DNA of 64,000 nucleotides from Facklamia sp. 7083-14-GEN3 (GCF_024742075.1 NZ_JANSGD010000001.1:744001-808000); one strand, 5' to 3'. Shown: positions 1-9,147, numbered from the stretch's first letter. Numbers and translations: made by a program. The notes: generated from the letters alone by a model not told the origin.

Positions 1-6
1 ATTGAG

Positions 7-939
7 CTATTTAATTTTGATAACAATTTTACCCTTGGCATGATGGCTTTCACTGATATCATGGGCTTGGCGTAATCCTTGAGCTGTTAACGGAAATTCA
101 TGACCGACATAAGGTGTAACTTGTCCTTTTTCGATTAAATCTGCTAACTTATCTAGGTGATCACCATTCGACTTGGCTGAAAGAGATTCGACAGTAATTC
201 CTCTTTCTTTGGCTTTTTCTTCATCCGGCTGACCCACGGTGGAAACAAGTCGTCCGCCGTCTTTAACTAGGTCTAAACTTTTAACTAGGGTTTCGCCACC
301 TAAGGTATCTAAGACTAAATCTAAATCCTTGGCTACGTCTGCAAAATCAGTCGTTTTATAATTAATGAACTCATCAACTCCTAGTTCTTTAAGCATGTCT
401 TCATTCTTGCCACTTGCAGTGGAATATACATAAGCACCAAAGCTTTTAGCAATTTGAATAGCAAAACTTCCTACGCCACCTGATCCAGCGTGAATAAGCA
501 CTCGGTCGCCTTCTTTGACTTGACCAAACTCAGCCATGGCTTGCCAAGCAGTGAGTCCTACCATGGGAACAGCAGCAGCTTGCTTAAAATCAATATTTTG
601 TGGTTTGGCAACAACCAGACTTTCTTTAACCGCTACGTATTCCGTATATGTTCCGCTTTTTAAGGAAGAGTTGGCAAAAACTTCATCACCGACCTTAAAT
701 TGAGTAACATCTTTTCCTACCTCAACAATTACTCCGGCAGCATCTAATCCTAAAATTATAGGGAAATCAAAAGAAATAACTTTGGCCATTTCACCTCGAC
801 GCACCTTAGTATCAAAGCGGTTGATGGATGTGGCATGCAATTCGATTAAGACCTGATTATCTTTAAGCTGCGGTTTAGGGACTTGTGTTTCAACAAATTG
901 ATCCGTATCGCCGTATTGATTAATAACAATTGCTTTCAT
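7..939 (-). CDS. NAD(P)H-dependent quinone oxidoreductase, zinc-free MDR family
   Basis: A 310-residue cytoplasmic medium-chain dehydrogenase/reductase. A GroES-like domain (about residues 1-120) is followed by a Rossmann domain with the nucleotide loop AGSGGVG at 151-157. The Cys/His zinc ligands of true alcohol dehydrogenases are not visible, which fits the quinone oxidoreductase/zeta-crystallin branch; such enzymes reduce quinones or enals with NADPH. I chose ATG 939 because aaaaggag lies 8 bases upstream; an in-frame GTG at 948 overlaps that site. The gene ends just inside the left edge, and the next gene upstream (958-1321) is decayed. The substrate cannot be read from the sequence. Confidence 0.85.
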   Translation of the reverse strand: MKAIVINQYGDTDQFVETQVPKPQLKDNQVLIELHATSINRFDTKVRRGEMAKVISFDFPIILGLDAAGVIVEVGKDVTQFKVGDEVFANSSLKSGTYTEYVAVKESLVVAKPQNIDFKQAAAVPMVGLTAWQAMAEFGQVKEGDRVLIHAGSGGVGSFAIQIAKSFGAYVYSTASGKNEDMLKELGVDEFINYKTTDFADVAKDLDLVLDTLGGETLVKSLDLVKDGGRLVSTVGQPDEEKAKERGITVESLSAKSNGDHLDKLADLIEKGQVTPYVGHEFPLTAQGLRQAHDISESHHAKGKIVIKIK

Positions 940-957
940 CTTTAACACTCCTTTTAC

Positions 958-1321
958 TTATAAATTCTTTTCGAGCCACTCTTTAAGAACCAATGCATGA
1001 TTATGTTTCTCATTCTTAGACCCGTAAACCAACATCACATTGTGTTTTTTTAGTTGTTTTGCAAATTTTTCAATTAGTTCCACCTTCATGGGATAATGAT
1101 CCAATTCTTCTAAATAAGCATTTTTAAATTCAGGAAATTTTTCCGCCTCATGATTGAGGTCTTTTCTCAGTAAAGTGCTAGGTGCTAATTCTTTGGCTCA
1201 CCAAGAATAACTCAAGTCTTCTTTTTTTAAGACCGCTTGGCTACAAACGATCAACAAGCATATGGTCGCCATCCTCTTGACCCTTTTGATCATAAGCGCG
1301 CCTTAGTTTAATTTCAGCCAT
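958..1321 (-). pseudogene. DUF488 family protein, decayed
   Basis: Translation from ATG 1321 (preceded by ggagagga) gives a recognisable DUF488 protein of about 120 residues: MAEIKLRRAYDQ at the start, DHMLVDRL in the middle, HNVMLVYGSKNEKHNH near the end and a TAA at 958. Three lesions break it. The Trp codon of the family's conserved LWP motif is TAG. A run of seven A where six are expected shifts the frame just after the GL pair. The second Trp of the following WW pair is TGA. The rest of the frame is well preserved, so the decay looks recent. DUF488 function is poorly defined. Confidence 0.8.
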
Positions 1322-1404
1322 ATTATCTCCTCTCCTTAGACGATTTCGTTTATTTGTTAATACCATGCTACTGCTAAAAGGAAAGTCAGACAATTTTTTT
1401 GCCT

Positions 1405-1429
1405 AAAAAACCGACAACAAAGTGTCGGC
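1405..1429 (-). terminator. Rho-independent terminator of the methyltransferase gene
   Basis: On the minus strand CCGACA, a short loop and TGTCGG are followed by six T, immediately after the stop codon at 1436. Confidence 0.75.
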
Positions 1430-1435
1430 GTAAAA

Positions 1436-2227
1436 TTAATGATTATGACGAACAATATCCAATACATGGTTACTTGCTCCGACTAATTCCTGTCTTTCAC
1501 AAATAGCGTAGTGATAGTTAAGATAATGGTTGAAAGTTTCTGAATCGTAATTGTCGACAGTACTTGCGATATAATGAGTGAATAAATCCGTTGCCACTAA
1601 TTTTTCTTTTTGCAAATGACAGCTGTCATTTAAGGCATTTATTTCCTCGAGTCGAATCATTTGGAAAATATCTTTTTCTTGAGAGAGGCAGTGAAAATCC
1701 TCTGTTAGCATCCCCTTAGCTAAAATTTCTTTAAAATTACTGCCGTCTCCTTTCAAAGCCCATTGAATAATCGTCGATTCGTTCATAATATAAGCAACCA
1801 TCATGATACCTTTCGGCTTTAGTCGTTTTTTAGCTTGCTCGAGCGCTTGGACCCTATCGGCTTGACTATATAAATGGTACATAGGACCTAGAAGTAAAAT
1901 CAGGTCATAAGCCTCTTTTGAGAGGAAATCCAGCTTCAAAGCATTGCCTTGTTCAATCCGCAAATTATCTTCTGCGGTTAGCTTAGACTTTAGAACGTCG
2001 ATATTCCTTTGCACTAATTCTACGGCTGTCACTTCATAACCTTTGCGTGATAGGTAGAGTGAATATTGGCCCGTCCCGGCACCTATCTCTAAAATCTTGG
2101 CATTGGGTTTTAGGTAATCTTCGATATATTTTAAAGTAGTTAAAAATTCTACTTTACCAGATTGACTGCAGAATCGCTGTTCTTCCGCTATGATATCGGT
2201 GTAATATTCTTCTAAAAATGAGGTCAT
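1436..2227 (-). CDS. SAM-dependent class I methyltransferase
   Basis: A 263-residue cytoplasmic methyltransferase. The SAM-binding motif I, LEIGAGTGQ, lies at about 46-54, and an acidic motif II region (VTAVE) follows. A hydrophobic strand LILLLGPMYHL fits motif IV of the UbiE/Methyltransf_11-like group. ATG 2227 is chosen over the upstream ATG at 2260 because ggagggtgg sits directly in front of 2227. The gene is alone, with its own terminator at 1405. The acceptor substrate is not predictable; small-molecule methylation is the usual role of such stand-alone enzymes. Confidence 0.8.
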   Translation of the reverse strand: MTSFLEEYYTDIIAEEQRFCSQSGKVEFLTTLKYIEDYLKPNAKILEIGAGTGQYSLYLSRKGYEVTAVELVQRNIDVLKSKLTAEDNLRIEQGNALKLDFLSKEAYDLILLLGPMYHLYSQADRVQALEQAKKRLKPKGIMMVAYIMNESTIIQWALKGDGSNFKEILAKGMLTEDFHCLSQEKDIFQMIRLEEINALNDSCHLQKEKLVATDLFTHYIASTVDNYDSETFNHYLNYHYAICERQELVGASNHVLDIVRHNH

Positions 2228-2368
2228 TCTCCACCCTCCTATTGCATCGAATTTTTTCATTTAAATTTTATATAAAGAAATATAAATTATAGTTTACACT
2301 CGTGTATTCTAAATTTCAATCATAAATTAAAAGCGGCAACTCTTATGAGCGCCTCTTTAATCACTTAA

Positions 2369-4711
2369 TTATTTTTGTGGCTGAAGTGTAAGTGTATGGT
2401 CTACTTGGATAGCTTGTAAATCGACTTCCGTATACTCGCCCTCAATCCAATGATCGACTTGGTTTTGGTAGTAATCACTCATAAAGTGACCACTCTGACC
2501 GGGTGCAACAATATGCTCTCCTAGACCGCTAGATACATCGTAGACAAAGCGCCAGCTGGCTCCATGATTGACTGAATCCTCTTCGTCTTCTCTGGCAGCC
2601 ATGACAGTGTATTTAGAACCTGATACTTCTACCTTTTCCGGTGAAAAGAAGCGATCTAAAATCGGACTGGCCCCAGCTAATGGGTGCTTAAAGTAAAGTT
2701 TATGCGACTGACCCCACTTCCAATTGGCTGGATTGTCTCCTTGCTTTTCTTTTAACGCTTCAATGGTTTCTTTGTAGGAATTTTCAAGTACCGTTTGAAT
2801 ACCGCCTAAACGCTCAACTAATTGACTTTCTTGGCCGTCAAAAACTTTACGTAAAATATTATGGGCATAATGGTCCTTATATTTCATGAATTCGAAAGCT
2901 TCTTCACTCATCACATTCTCAAAAAGATAGGACTGGGTCTTGTACAACCACTTATTAAATACAAGGGCTGCTAAACTATCCTTGCTGTCCTTCCTATCCC
3001 AGTCTTCTAATTCTTTTAAAATATTCGCATCAATGATTGAAGTATCCATATTATCTAAAAAGTTGGTTAAAAATTCTTCAGCTGCTAGATTTTGAATATC
3101 CATCTGCAAGTCCTTCATGTCTTGAACCGTAAACTGCTTGTCTTGAGATAGAATTTGGTCAATGCGGTTCATACGGTAAGGCTCTGCATAAATATTAGAG
3201 GTGTGATAATCTAACTCATTATCCGTTTGCACATTGGCCGTGGCAAGATAGCCCTTTTCAGGATTAACTTCTCTTGGTAATTGATCAAAATCAATGTAAC
3301 CGTCCCAGCCAAATCCACTATCATATCCTGGCACTAATAAGATACCGTTACCCTTCTTACGAATAGGGATATTCCCATTGGACTTCATCGCAATATTGCC
3401 TTCTTTATCGGCATAGACGAAGTTTTGGGCTGGGGTTTTAAAATTTAATAAACCTTCTTCAAATTCTTCCCAATTGCTAGCCTTGTTTAGGGTAAGGATA
3501 GCATCTAATTCATTGGATGCTTCATGGGCCGTCCACCTCATGGAAACACTGGTATTTGGGTTTTTGATTTTGACTAAATCATCCACAATAATCCCGTTTT
3601 TACTGTATTCAATTTTATAATCAATAGGGTCTTGTCCTTTGACTTTTATTTGGTGGTTCACCACTTCGGCTGGATAATACTCTCCATCCAGCTCAAACTG
3701 ACTAGGGGCATTAGGGTTGCGCTTTTCAATATAGAGGTCTTGAACATCCGGACCATAATTAGTCACGCCCCAAGCAATATCCTCATTATTGCCTAGAATA
3801 ATCCCAGGAATTCCGGCAAAAATGACACCAGAAACACTTTGAGTAGGTGATTTAAGTACCATTTGGTACCAAACCGAGGGCGTCGAAAGACCCAAATGCG
3901 GATCGTCGGCTAAAATGGGCTGACCACTTTTTGTTTTATCACCTGCAAGCACCCAATTGTTACTACCGTTATAGACATCTGGCAATTCTAGAGCAGCCAT
4001 TTCTTCATTAACTCCAATTTGGTATTGTTTATTAATGGCGATGATTTCTTCAATATCTTCATCTTCAGCAACGGCTGCTTCATTCAGTTCGGTAAAAATT
4101 TCTTCTCCTAGATCATTGAGAACCCAATTATTAAAGGCCTGATAGTCAAAATGCCCGCCCAAGTCATAAGCCATGTATTTACCGATAGTCAGTGAATCCA
4201 CCACCGTCCATTCTTCGGGTTGATAACCTAGAATTTTAAATTCATAAGGCAAGGTGTTATGTTCTTTAGCATAATCAATGTATTGATTGACACCAGCTGT
4301 GTAGGCTTCAATCACATCCATTGATTCTTCTGAATAAGCTTTTAGAGAGCGTTCAGCTGCTTGACGCAGATCAAAGAGTAAGAACTTTTTGTCGTTTTCA
4401 ATAGCCGCTTCCCCCACCACCTCTGATAGTCGTCCACTAGCTTGTCGGCGTGCCATATCCATCTGGAAAAGACGGTCTTGAGCTTGCACAAAGCCTTGAG
4501 CAAAATAGAGATCTTGGTCATTCTTAGCAGTAATGGTCGGTATGCCTACTTCATCTCTAGTCACCACTACTTCTTCTGTCAGTCCAGCAAGTTGTAAATC
4601 ACCGTCTAACTTTGCCATGCTTGATCTTGCAGTGACATAAAGGAATGCTAAGGCAAGCGTGATGATTAACACTAGACCGATGGAAATTCTTTTGAATAGT
4701 TTCTTTTTCAT
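2369..4711 (-). CDS. Penicillin acylase family protein (Ntn-hydrolase), membrane-anchored
   Basis: A 780-residue Ntn-hydrolase. A single N-terminal hydrophobic segment (about residues 8-27) puts the catalytic part outside the cell as an anchored or secreted protein. The alpha-chain region is followed by YNGSNNWV. The Ser at 250 is the expected autocatalytic cleavage point and nucleophile of the beta chain, as in penicillin G acylase and acyl-homoserine-lactone acylases. The following regions GIPGIILGNNEDIAWGVTN and TPAQNFVYAD match the usual beta-chain layout. The family cleaves amide bonds of N-acylated small molecules; the natural substrate is unknown. ATG 4711 has gaggag 5 bases upstream. 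DUF1836 lies directly upstream with a 19-base gap, so the two are probably co-transcribed. Confidence 0.88.
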   Translation of the reverse strand: MKKKLFKRISIGLVLIITLALAFLYVTARSSMAKLDGDLQLAGLTEEVVVTRDEVGIPTITAKNDQDLYFAQGFVQAQDRLFQMDMARRQASGRLSEVVGEAAIENDKKFLLFDLRQAAERSLKAYSEESMDVIEAYTAGVNQYIDYAKEHNTLPYEFKILGYQPEEWTVVDSLTIGKYMAYDLGGHFDYQAFNNWVLNDLGEEIFTELNEAAVAEDEDIEEIIAINKQYQIGVNEEMAALELPDVYNGSNNWVLAGDKTKSGQPILADDPHLGLSTPSVWYQMVLKSPTQSVSGVIFAGIPGIILGNNEDIAWGVTNYGPDVQDLYIEKRNPNAPSQFELDGEYYPAEVVNHQIKVKGQDPIDYKIEYSKNGIIVDDLVKIKNPNTSVSMRWTAHEASNELDAILTLNKASNWEEFEEGLLNFKTPAQNFVYADKEGNIAMKSNGNIPIRKKGNGILLVPGYDSGFGWDGYIDFDQLPREVNPEKGYLATANVQTDNELDYHTSNIYAEPYRMNRIDQILSQDKQFTVQDMKDLQMDIQNLAAEEFLTNFLDNMDTSIIDANILKELEDWDRKDSKDSLAALVFNKWLYKTQSYLFENVMSEEAFEFMKYKDHYAHNILRKVFDGQESQLVERLGGIQTVLENSYKETIEALKEKQGDNPANWKWGQSHKLYFKHPLAGASPILDRFFSPEKVEVSGSKYTVMAAREDEEDSVNHGASWRFVYDVSSGLGEHIVAPGQSGHFMSDYYQNQVDHWIEGEYTEVDLQAIQVDHTLTLQPQK

Positions 4712-4729
4712 AAATACTCCTCATTAAGT

Positions 4730-5254
4730 TTATTTAATATTACTAAAGCCTTTTTGCTTAATAATCTGTTCAGATAATAAACGATAAGCAAAAGCGATGG
4801 TCATGGTTGATAGACCAATGGTTTCATCCTGCACTACAAAGCGATCGAAGATAATTTCTTTTTGAGCTTTTTTTACGACCGGTCCAAATACGGATTGGAT
4901 CGATTGTTCGAGTTGCTCAGCAAAAAGGTCATAGGCTCCGGAGTAATCCATCAATTTGTTTTGAAGCCTGGCCCCTTCTACAATCTCTCGAATGGAGATG
5001 ACTTGTTTAAAGATGCAAATGACGATGATAAAGCCAATCTGTTCGCGCGAATATTTTCTGCCTTTGGGAGATTCAATCATCTTCCATTTGACGTAATTGC
5101 GAATCATGTCTTGAGTAAGTCTTTCATTATCATTCAAAAGCATACGGAAATGGTGATTAAAAAACTCAACAATCTCAGAACTAAAGACACCATCCGGTAA
5201 ATCCTGCCAACGCGGGCATGAAAACTGATAAATGTCCTCTAAGGTTTTATTCAT
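4730..5254 (-). CDS. DUF1836 domain protein, putative DNA-binding
   Basis: A 174-residue protein with the DUF1836 signature: LTQDMIRNYVKWKMI, then KYSREQIGFIIVICIFKQV. This arrangement resembles the MerR-type winged helix and is usually described as a putative transcriptional regulator. No membrane segment is seen. ATG 5254 has taggaggct upstream. It precedes the acylase gene by 19 bases and is probably transcribed with it. What it regulates cannot be told from the sequence. Confidence 0.75.
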   Translation of the reverse strand: MNKTLEDIYQFSCPRWQDLPDGVFSSEIVEFFNHHFRMLLNDNERLTQDMIRNYVKWKMIESPKGRKYSREQIGFIIVICIFKQVISIREIVEGARLQNKLMDYSGAYDLFAEQLEQSIQSVFGPVVKKAQKEIIFDRFVVQDETIGLSTMTIAFAYRLLSEQIIKQKGFSNIK

Positions 5255-5403
5255 GAGAGCCTCCTATCTAGTTAGATTAACTCAATACAGTATAGATTAA
5301 AATGGATTGTCTGACAAGGAGAAGCAAAAAAGAATACTCCATTCAAAAATATAGAGCGTTTAACTTTCCATTGGACACTGTACTAAGTTTAAAGTCTCTC
5401 TAT

Positions 5404-5432
5404 TTGATTTTATCCAAATCTCGTCTTATACT
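5404..5432 (+). promoter_or_regulatory. Probable promoter of pyruvate oxidase
   Basis: TTGATT (5404-5409), a 17-base spacer and TATACT (5427-5432) form a good sigma-A promoter on the plus strand. Transcription would start near 5439 and leave a leader of about 110 bases before the ATG at 5549. Confidence 0.55.
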
Positions 5433-5548
5433 ATAGGTGTATATAAAGGTGGGAAACCATTTTGTTATATTTTTTTCGCTTCAAATAGTTCGAATTCAAA
5501 CTAAATGAAATTGTTTCTTACAACTAGTCACTTAAAAGGAGGATATCA

Positions 5549-7294
5549 ATGAAAATTACAGCAGCTCAGGCATTAATCAAAGAACTTAACTTATGGGGCA
5601 TTGACCATATGTATGGTATTCCAGGAAGCTCGTTAAATGGAATGATGGAAGCTTTAGAAAAAGAACAAGCCAACATGAAATACATTCAAGTGCGCCAAGA
5701 AGGAGCAGGCGCAATGGCAGCGACTGCCGGCACCAAATTCACAGGTAAAATTGGAGTAGCCTTTGGTTCAGGTGGGCCGGGGGCATCCAATATGATTAAT
5801 GGATTGTATGATGCTAAGTTAGATCGTGTGCCGATGTTAGCACTCGTTGCTCAAGGGGCTTCAAGTATTCAAAATACGCACTTCTTCCAAGAAACAGAAG
5901 TTTTGCCATTATATGAAAATGTAGGAGTCTATAATCGCAAGGCAACCAATCCAGAACAAATTCCTTATATCGTTAACGATGCCATTCGAACAGCTTACGA
6001 ATTAAAAGGACCAGCCATCGTAATCCTGCACAATGATTACATGGAAACAGAAATTGACTATGAACCCTTAGTATTAGATCGTTCACTACCTGAACCATTT
6101 AAATACAATATTCCAGAAGAAAAAACCAATGATATTGTCCAAAAAATTAAGAACGCAGAAAACCCAGTCTTATATGTTGGAAAAGGAGCTGGCGATTATC
6201 GAGATTTAGCAGTCGAAGTAGCGGAACGCTTTAACTTGCCTGTATTGACAAGTGCGCCTTCAGTGGGTCTATCCTTCCCTTCAGATCATCCACATTATAT
6301 GGGAGCTTTTGGTCGTTTAGGAACAAAGCCTGCCTATGAAATCATGCAAAAGGCTGATCTTGTTTTATTTGTTGGGACAAACTTCCCGTTTGCACGTTTC
6401 TGGCCGCAAGACATTGAAGTAGTCTATGTAAATAACACCTTTAAAGACTTAGGTCGACAAATCCATGCAGATATAGCTGTTTTAGCGGATGCTGGTGATT
6501 TCTTTAAGGCATTATTAGCAACAGGCGAAACCCGTGAAGCAACTAACTACCTAACAGCTGCAAAAACCAATAAAGTGAATTGGGATAATTGGTTAAGAAA
6601 AATCGCCGCAGATGATTCCAATGGTTTAGCGCCCGAAGCTGTATTGCTAAAAATCAGAGAATTTGCCGATAAAGATGCTTTATTTGGACTAGATGTTGGT
6701 AATAATACCATGCATTCCGTCCGCCTATTACCTTTAAATGATAATCAAAAAATGGTCTTGAGTGGCTGGTTTGCAACACTTGGCTATGGTGTACCTGCCG
6801 GACTGGCTGGAAAAGTTTCAGAACCCGATAAACAAGTCTTTTCTATCTCTGGAGACGGTGGTTACACAATGAATATGCAAGACATTTTAACAATGACTCG
6901 CTATGAATTACCTGTCATTAATGTTGTGCTCACTAACCAATCCTTTGGATTCATCGAACATTCTCAGATTCTTAACTTAGAAAAACCATTTGGTGTAGAT
7001 ATCAGTGATGGGGACTGGGCTAAGAGTGGAGAAGCCATGGGAGCAATTGCATTCCAAGTCCGTAACTTGAAGGAATTAGAGGATGCATTTGAATCAATCA
7101 AGCAGTTACAAGAACAAGGTAATAAACGTCCAATCTTACTGGAAGCCAAAACAAGATACTTTGATCCAGTTGATACAAGTGATATGCGTTTAGATCCTGA
7201 CCTTTATTCAGAAGAAGAAATTGAAGCATTCAAGAAACAATACAATATCTTTGATATGCCTTCTTATACCGAATTACTTAAAGAATTATACTAA
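5549..7294 (+). CDS. spxB: Pyruvate oxidase (H2O2- and acetyl-phosphate-forming)
   Basis: A 581-residue ThDP/FAD enzyme that converts pyruvate, phosphate and O2 to acetyl phosphate, CO2 and H2O2 in the cytoplasm of aerobically growing lactic acid bacteria. The N-terminal Pyr domain has the ThDP-activating Glu at 51 (RQEGAGAMAA). The central part is FAD-binding. The C-terminal domain has the ThDP motif GDGGYTMNMQD starting near 435. Length and order match streptococcal SpxB and Lactobacillus Pox. A perfect aaggagg precedes the ATG. It is a single gene with its own promoter and a strong terminator at 7320. Acetolactate synthase is a related alternative, but the length and overall similarity favour pyruvate oxidase. 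Confidence 0.92.
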   Translation: MKITAAQALIKELNLWGIDHMYGIPGSSLNGMMEALEKEQANMKYIQVRQEGAGAMAATAGTKFTGKIGVAFGSGGPGASNMINGLYDAKLDRVPMLALVAQGASSIQNTHFFQETEVLPLYENVGVYNRKATNPEQIPYIVNDAIRTAYELKGPAIVILHNDYMETEIDYEPLVLDRSLPEPFKYNIPEEKTNDIVQKIKNAENPVLYVGKGAGDYRDLAVEVAERFNLPVLTSAPSVGLSFPSDHPHYMGAFGRLGTKPAYEIMQKADLVLFVGTNFPFARFWPQDIEVVYVNNTFKDLGRQIHADIAVLADAGDFFKALLATGETREATNYLTAAKTNKVNWDNWLRKIAADDSNGLAPEAVLLKIREFADKDALFGLDVGNNTMHSVRLLPLNDNQKMVLSGWFATLGYGVPAGLAGKVSEPDKQVFSISGDGGYTMNMQDILTMTRYELPVINVVLTNQSFGFIEHSQILNLEKPFGVDISDGDWAKSGEAMGAIAFQVRNLKELEDAFESIKQLQEQGNKRPILLEAKTRYFDPVDTSDMRLDPDLYSEEEIEAFKKQYNIFDMPSYTELLKELY

Positions 7295-7319
7295 ATTTAT
7301 TCTTCAAAACAGTCTTACA

Positions 7320-7359
7320 AAATACCCCCTAAATCAGAATATAGATTTAGGGGGTATTT
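7320..7359 (+). terminator. Strong terminator after pyruvate oxidase
   Basis: A perfect 16-base inverted repeat: 7320-7335 (AAATACCCCCTAAATC) pairs with 7344-7359. It is AT-flanked on both sides, so it may also serve the converging minus-strand gene at 7422. Confidence 0.85.
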
Positions 7360-7421
7360 AAATATCTTTTAATAAATTTGATTAATAATTAAAACTGTCT
7401 TTAACGATTACAAACAGATGC

Positions 7422-7835
7422 CTATTCTAAATCTCTATACAGATCATACCAATGATATGGATTCAGTTCTTTCAGGGTTATAGTTTTTAAGTTTTGAGTT
7501 TTCTCATCTCTATATATAATGTTAACTCCTTCTCCAAATGTATATAACCTTTCTTGACATATTCCACATGGAACGACTACATTTATTTCTTTTGAATTTT
7601 CATTTCTAATCAATGATATGGAATGGGTTATTTTTTCGTTATTATTAAAAGCTTCTAAAATTGTCCCGGTTTCAAAACATAATGCAGCAGACTCAGATAT
7701 CGATTCAAAATATTTGCTAAAATAAATATGGTCTTCATTAGTATATACAGCACACATACATCCCCACCCTTCAGGGTACTCTTTATTTAGTCTTTCTTCC
7801 GCTAATTTATATAACTCATTGATAATATTTTTCAT
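7422..7835 (-). CDS. Cytidine/blasticidin-S deaminase-like zinc protein
   Basis: About 137 residues with the layout of small zinc-dependent cytidine deaminases. A central C-F-E stands where C-A-E or H-A-E normally supplies the first zinc ligand and catalytic Glu (SAALCFETG), and a later PCGIC supplies the two remaining Cys ligands. The family deaminates cytidine or related nucleosides; some members act on blasticidin-type antibiotics. ATG 7835 is preferred, with GTG 7847 possible; aaagga lies in front of both but is spaced poorly for either. Ala is replaced by Phe in the CxE motif, so activity on free cytidine is uncertain. Confidence 0.6.
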   Translation of the reverse strand: MKNIINELYKLAEERLNKEYPEGWGCMCAVYTNEDHIYFSKYFESISESAALCFETGTILEAFNNNEKITHSISLIRNENSKEINVVVPCGICQERLYTFGEGVNIIYRDEKTQNLKTITLKELNPYHWYDLYRDLE

Positions 7836-7880
7836 AATTGTTCTCACGTCCTTTTAATTATTTATCCAATCCTTAAAACT

Positions 7881-8081
7881 CTAAATACTATATTTGTTTA
7901 ACCTTCTCTTTTTCAACCATACCCCAACTAAACCTGGAATCGTTACAATCAAGTAAATAGGCCAATAGATTGTTTTATTCTCTGTCAAGAGATTGAATAG
8001 TATGTTTCCTGAAAAAGATAAAATAAAATCACGCAGAAAGGAAAAGATATAAGGATGCTTCGATTTAAATTTATTCGTTAT
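7881..8081 (-). CDS. Small membrane protein, non-canonical (AUA) start
   Basis: About 66 residues with a basic N-terminus and one or two hydrophobic segments (YLIVTIPGLVGVWL near the C-terminus), ending KKRRLNKYSI. I recognise no family. The ribosome site gaggaggag is very strong, but the codon six bases after it is ATA (8079-8081). The only conventional start in frame, TTG 8094-8096, lies inside the Shine-Dalgarno sequence and is not a plausible start. Either AUA is used, or ATG has mutated to ATA and the gene is silenced. Confidence 0.45.
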   Translation of the reverse strand: MTNKFKSKHPYIFSFLRDFILSFSGNILFNLLTENKTIYWPIYLIVTIPGLVGVWLKKRRLNKYSI

Positions 8082-8160
8082 AAATCTCCTCCTCAACTAA
8101 TAGGATGGTTGTTTGGAATAATTTGGTATGGTTTAATTGCTTAAGCGAATAGACTTGAAA

Positions 8161-8538
8161 TTATTTAGGCTTACCCTCAGAATCAAACTTCTTTTTTAAG
8201 GCTCTTTCTGTTGGAACAATTGAGCCAATTAAAGCAGCTAACTGAATCATGCAAATTATGAGAGCTACATTAGAAATAGCATCATCGTCTTTTCCCAAAA
8301 CTAAGGCCATGGCCACAAGGGTTATTGGCAGTAAAATGAAACCGACCCTCAACCAAATTTTCCTGCTATGTTGATGGGCGAACTGCCAAGTTTCTTTGTT
8401 TTTCATTGACATGGCCGTGCGGTAACCATACAGACGGTTAATTTTTTTCGGTGGATTATTTTTAAAGATATAGCCAAAAATTAGCATAACTAAAGGAATA
8501 AGTAAGGTTGAAAACAACATGAAAAACCAGTAATTCAT
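8161..8538 (-). CDS. SdpI-family small membrane protein
   Basis: A 125-residue protein with three hydrophobic segments: an N-terminal one (FFMLFSTLLIPLVMLIFGYI), a middle one after RKIWLRVG, and a third (ISNVALIICMIQLAALIGSI). Between the first and second lies NRLYGYRTAMSMKN followed by W, the hallmark of the SdpI/DUF1648-type immunity family. In Bacillus, SdpI protects against the SdpC toxin; most relatives have no assigned toxin, and no toxin gene is visible here. ATG 8538 follows gaggggg. The C-terminus is hydrophilic. Confidence 0.72.
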   Translation of the reverse strand: MNYWFFMLFSTLLIPLVMLIFGYIFKNNPPKKINRLYGYRTAMSMKNKETWQFAHQHSRKIWLRVGFILLPITLVAMALVLGKDDDAISNVALIICMIQLAALIGSIVPTERALKKKFDSEGKPK

Positions 8539-8682
8539 AGAATCCCCCTCTTGATTATCATTTATATAAAAAGTATAGCATAGAATCCTTTAAATACATG
8601 AAAATTTCATTAAATTTGATGAAGTACAATTCGCTTAATAGATGATTCATTGGATGAAATGAATTTAATTGTCACATAAGCA

Positions 8683-8710
8683 TTGAGTTTCTGAGTCTTT
8701 TTGTTATATT
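8683..8710 (+). promoter_or_regulatory. Probable promoter of the 8743 gene
   Basis: TTGAGT (8683-8688), a 16-base spacer and TATATT (8705-8710) lie 32 bases before the ATG at 8743. Confidence 0.45.
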
Positions 8711-8742
8711 AGACTTATAAATCTCTATTAAGGAGGACTATT

Positions 8743-9033
8743 ATGTTCAATTTATTGAGAATGTTCATCAGTCTCTTTTTCTTTCTAGCTTATTACCTAT
8801 TAATGGACCAATACTTTCAACTTGATTTTCTACAGCTACCCTATTTAATTCTGACGCTTTACTTTGTGATAGCTGCCATTACCTTTTCATTATCAGAAGA
8901 AAAAATCAGCCAAAGTATTAATAGTAAATTGGCGAGTTGGCTAAGCCCTCCATCCAATATCTTATTGCCTATCATTTATATTTTTTCACCTATCATCTTA
9001 TTGGCAGGTTATTTGAAGGGAGAACATAAATAA
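8743..9033 (+). CDS. Hypothetical membrane protein (three hydrophobic segments)
   Basis: A 96-residue protein made largely of three hydrophobic stretches (about 3-20, 28-47 and 71-90) with short polar links. The C-terminus is KGEHK. No conserved domain is recognised. A good aaggagg and a plausible promoter precede it, and a bidirectional hairpin follows at 9114, so it appears to be a monocistronic expressed gene. Confidence 0.6.
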   Translation: MFNLLRMFISLFFFLAYYLLMDQYFQLDFLQLPYLILTLYFVIAAITFSLSEEKISQSINSKLASWLSPPSNILLPIIYIFSPIILLAGYLKGEHK

Positions 9034-9113
9034 AAGCTAACGATAGAATTCTTAAAATTTTCACACCCTAATAAACCTTTCTACCTACTCACTTGATGAA
9101 GTGATCAATCCAT

Positions 9114-9147
9114 AAAAAGAAGCCGAAAATTTTCGACTTCTTTTTTT
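9114..9147. terminator. Bidirectional terminator between convergent genes
   Basis: AAAGAAGCCGAAAA pairs with TTTTCGACTTCTTT, with A-rich and T-rich flanks. It lies between the 8743 gene (+) and the 9172 gene (-). Confidence 0.75.

Noticed and set aside
4862-5200. Open frame of 112 codons on the plus strand opposite DUF1836
   Set aside because: It is a shadow of the DUF1836 gene, has no ribosome site or recognisable domain, and uses atypical codons.
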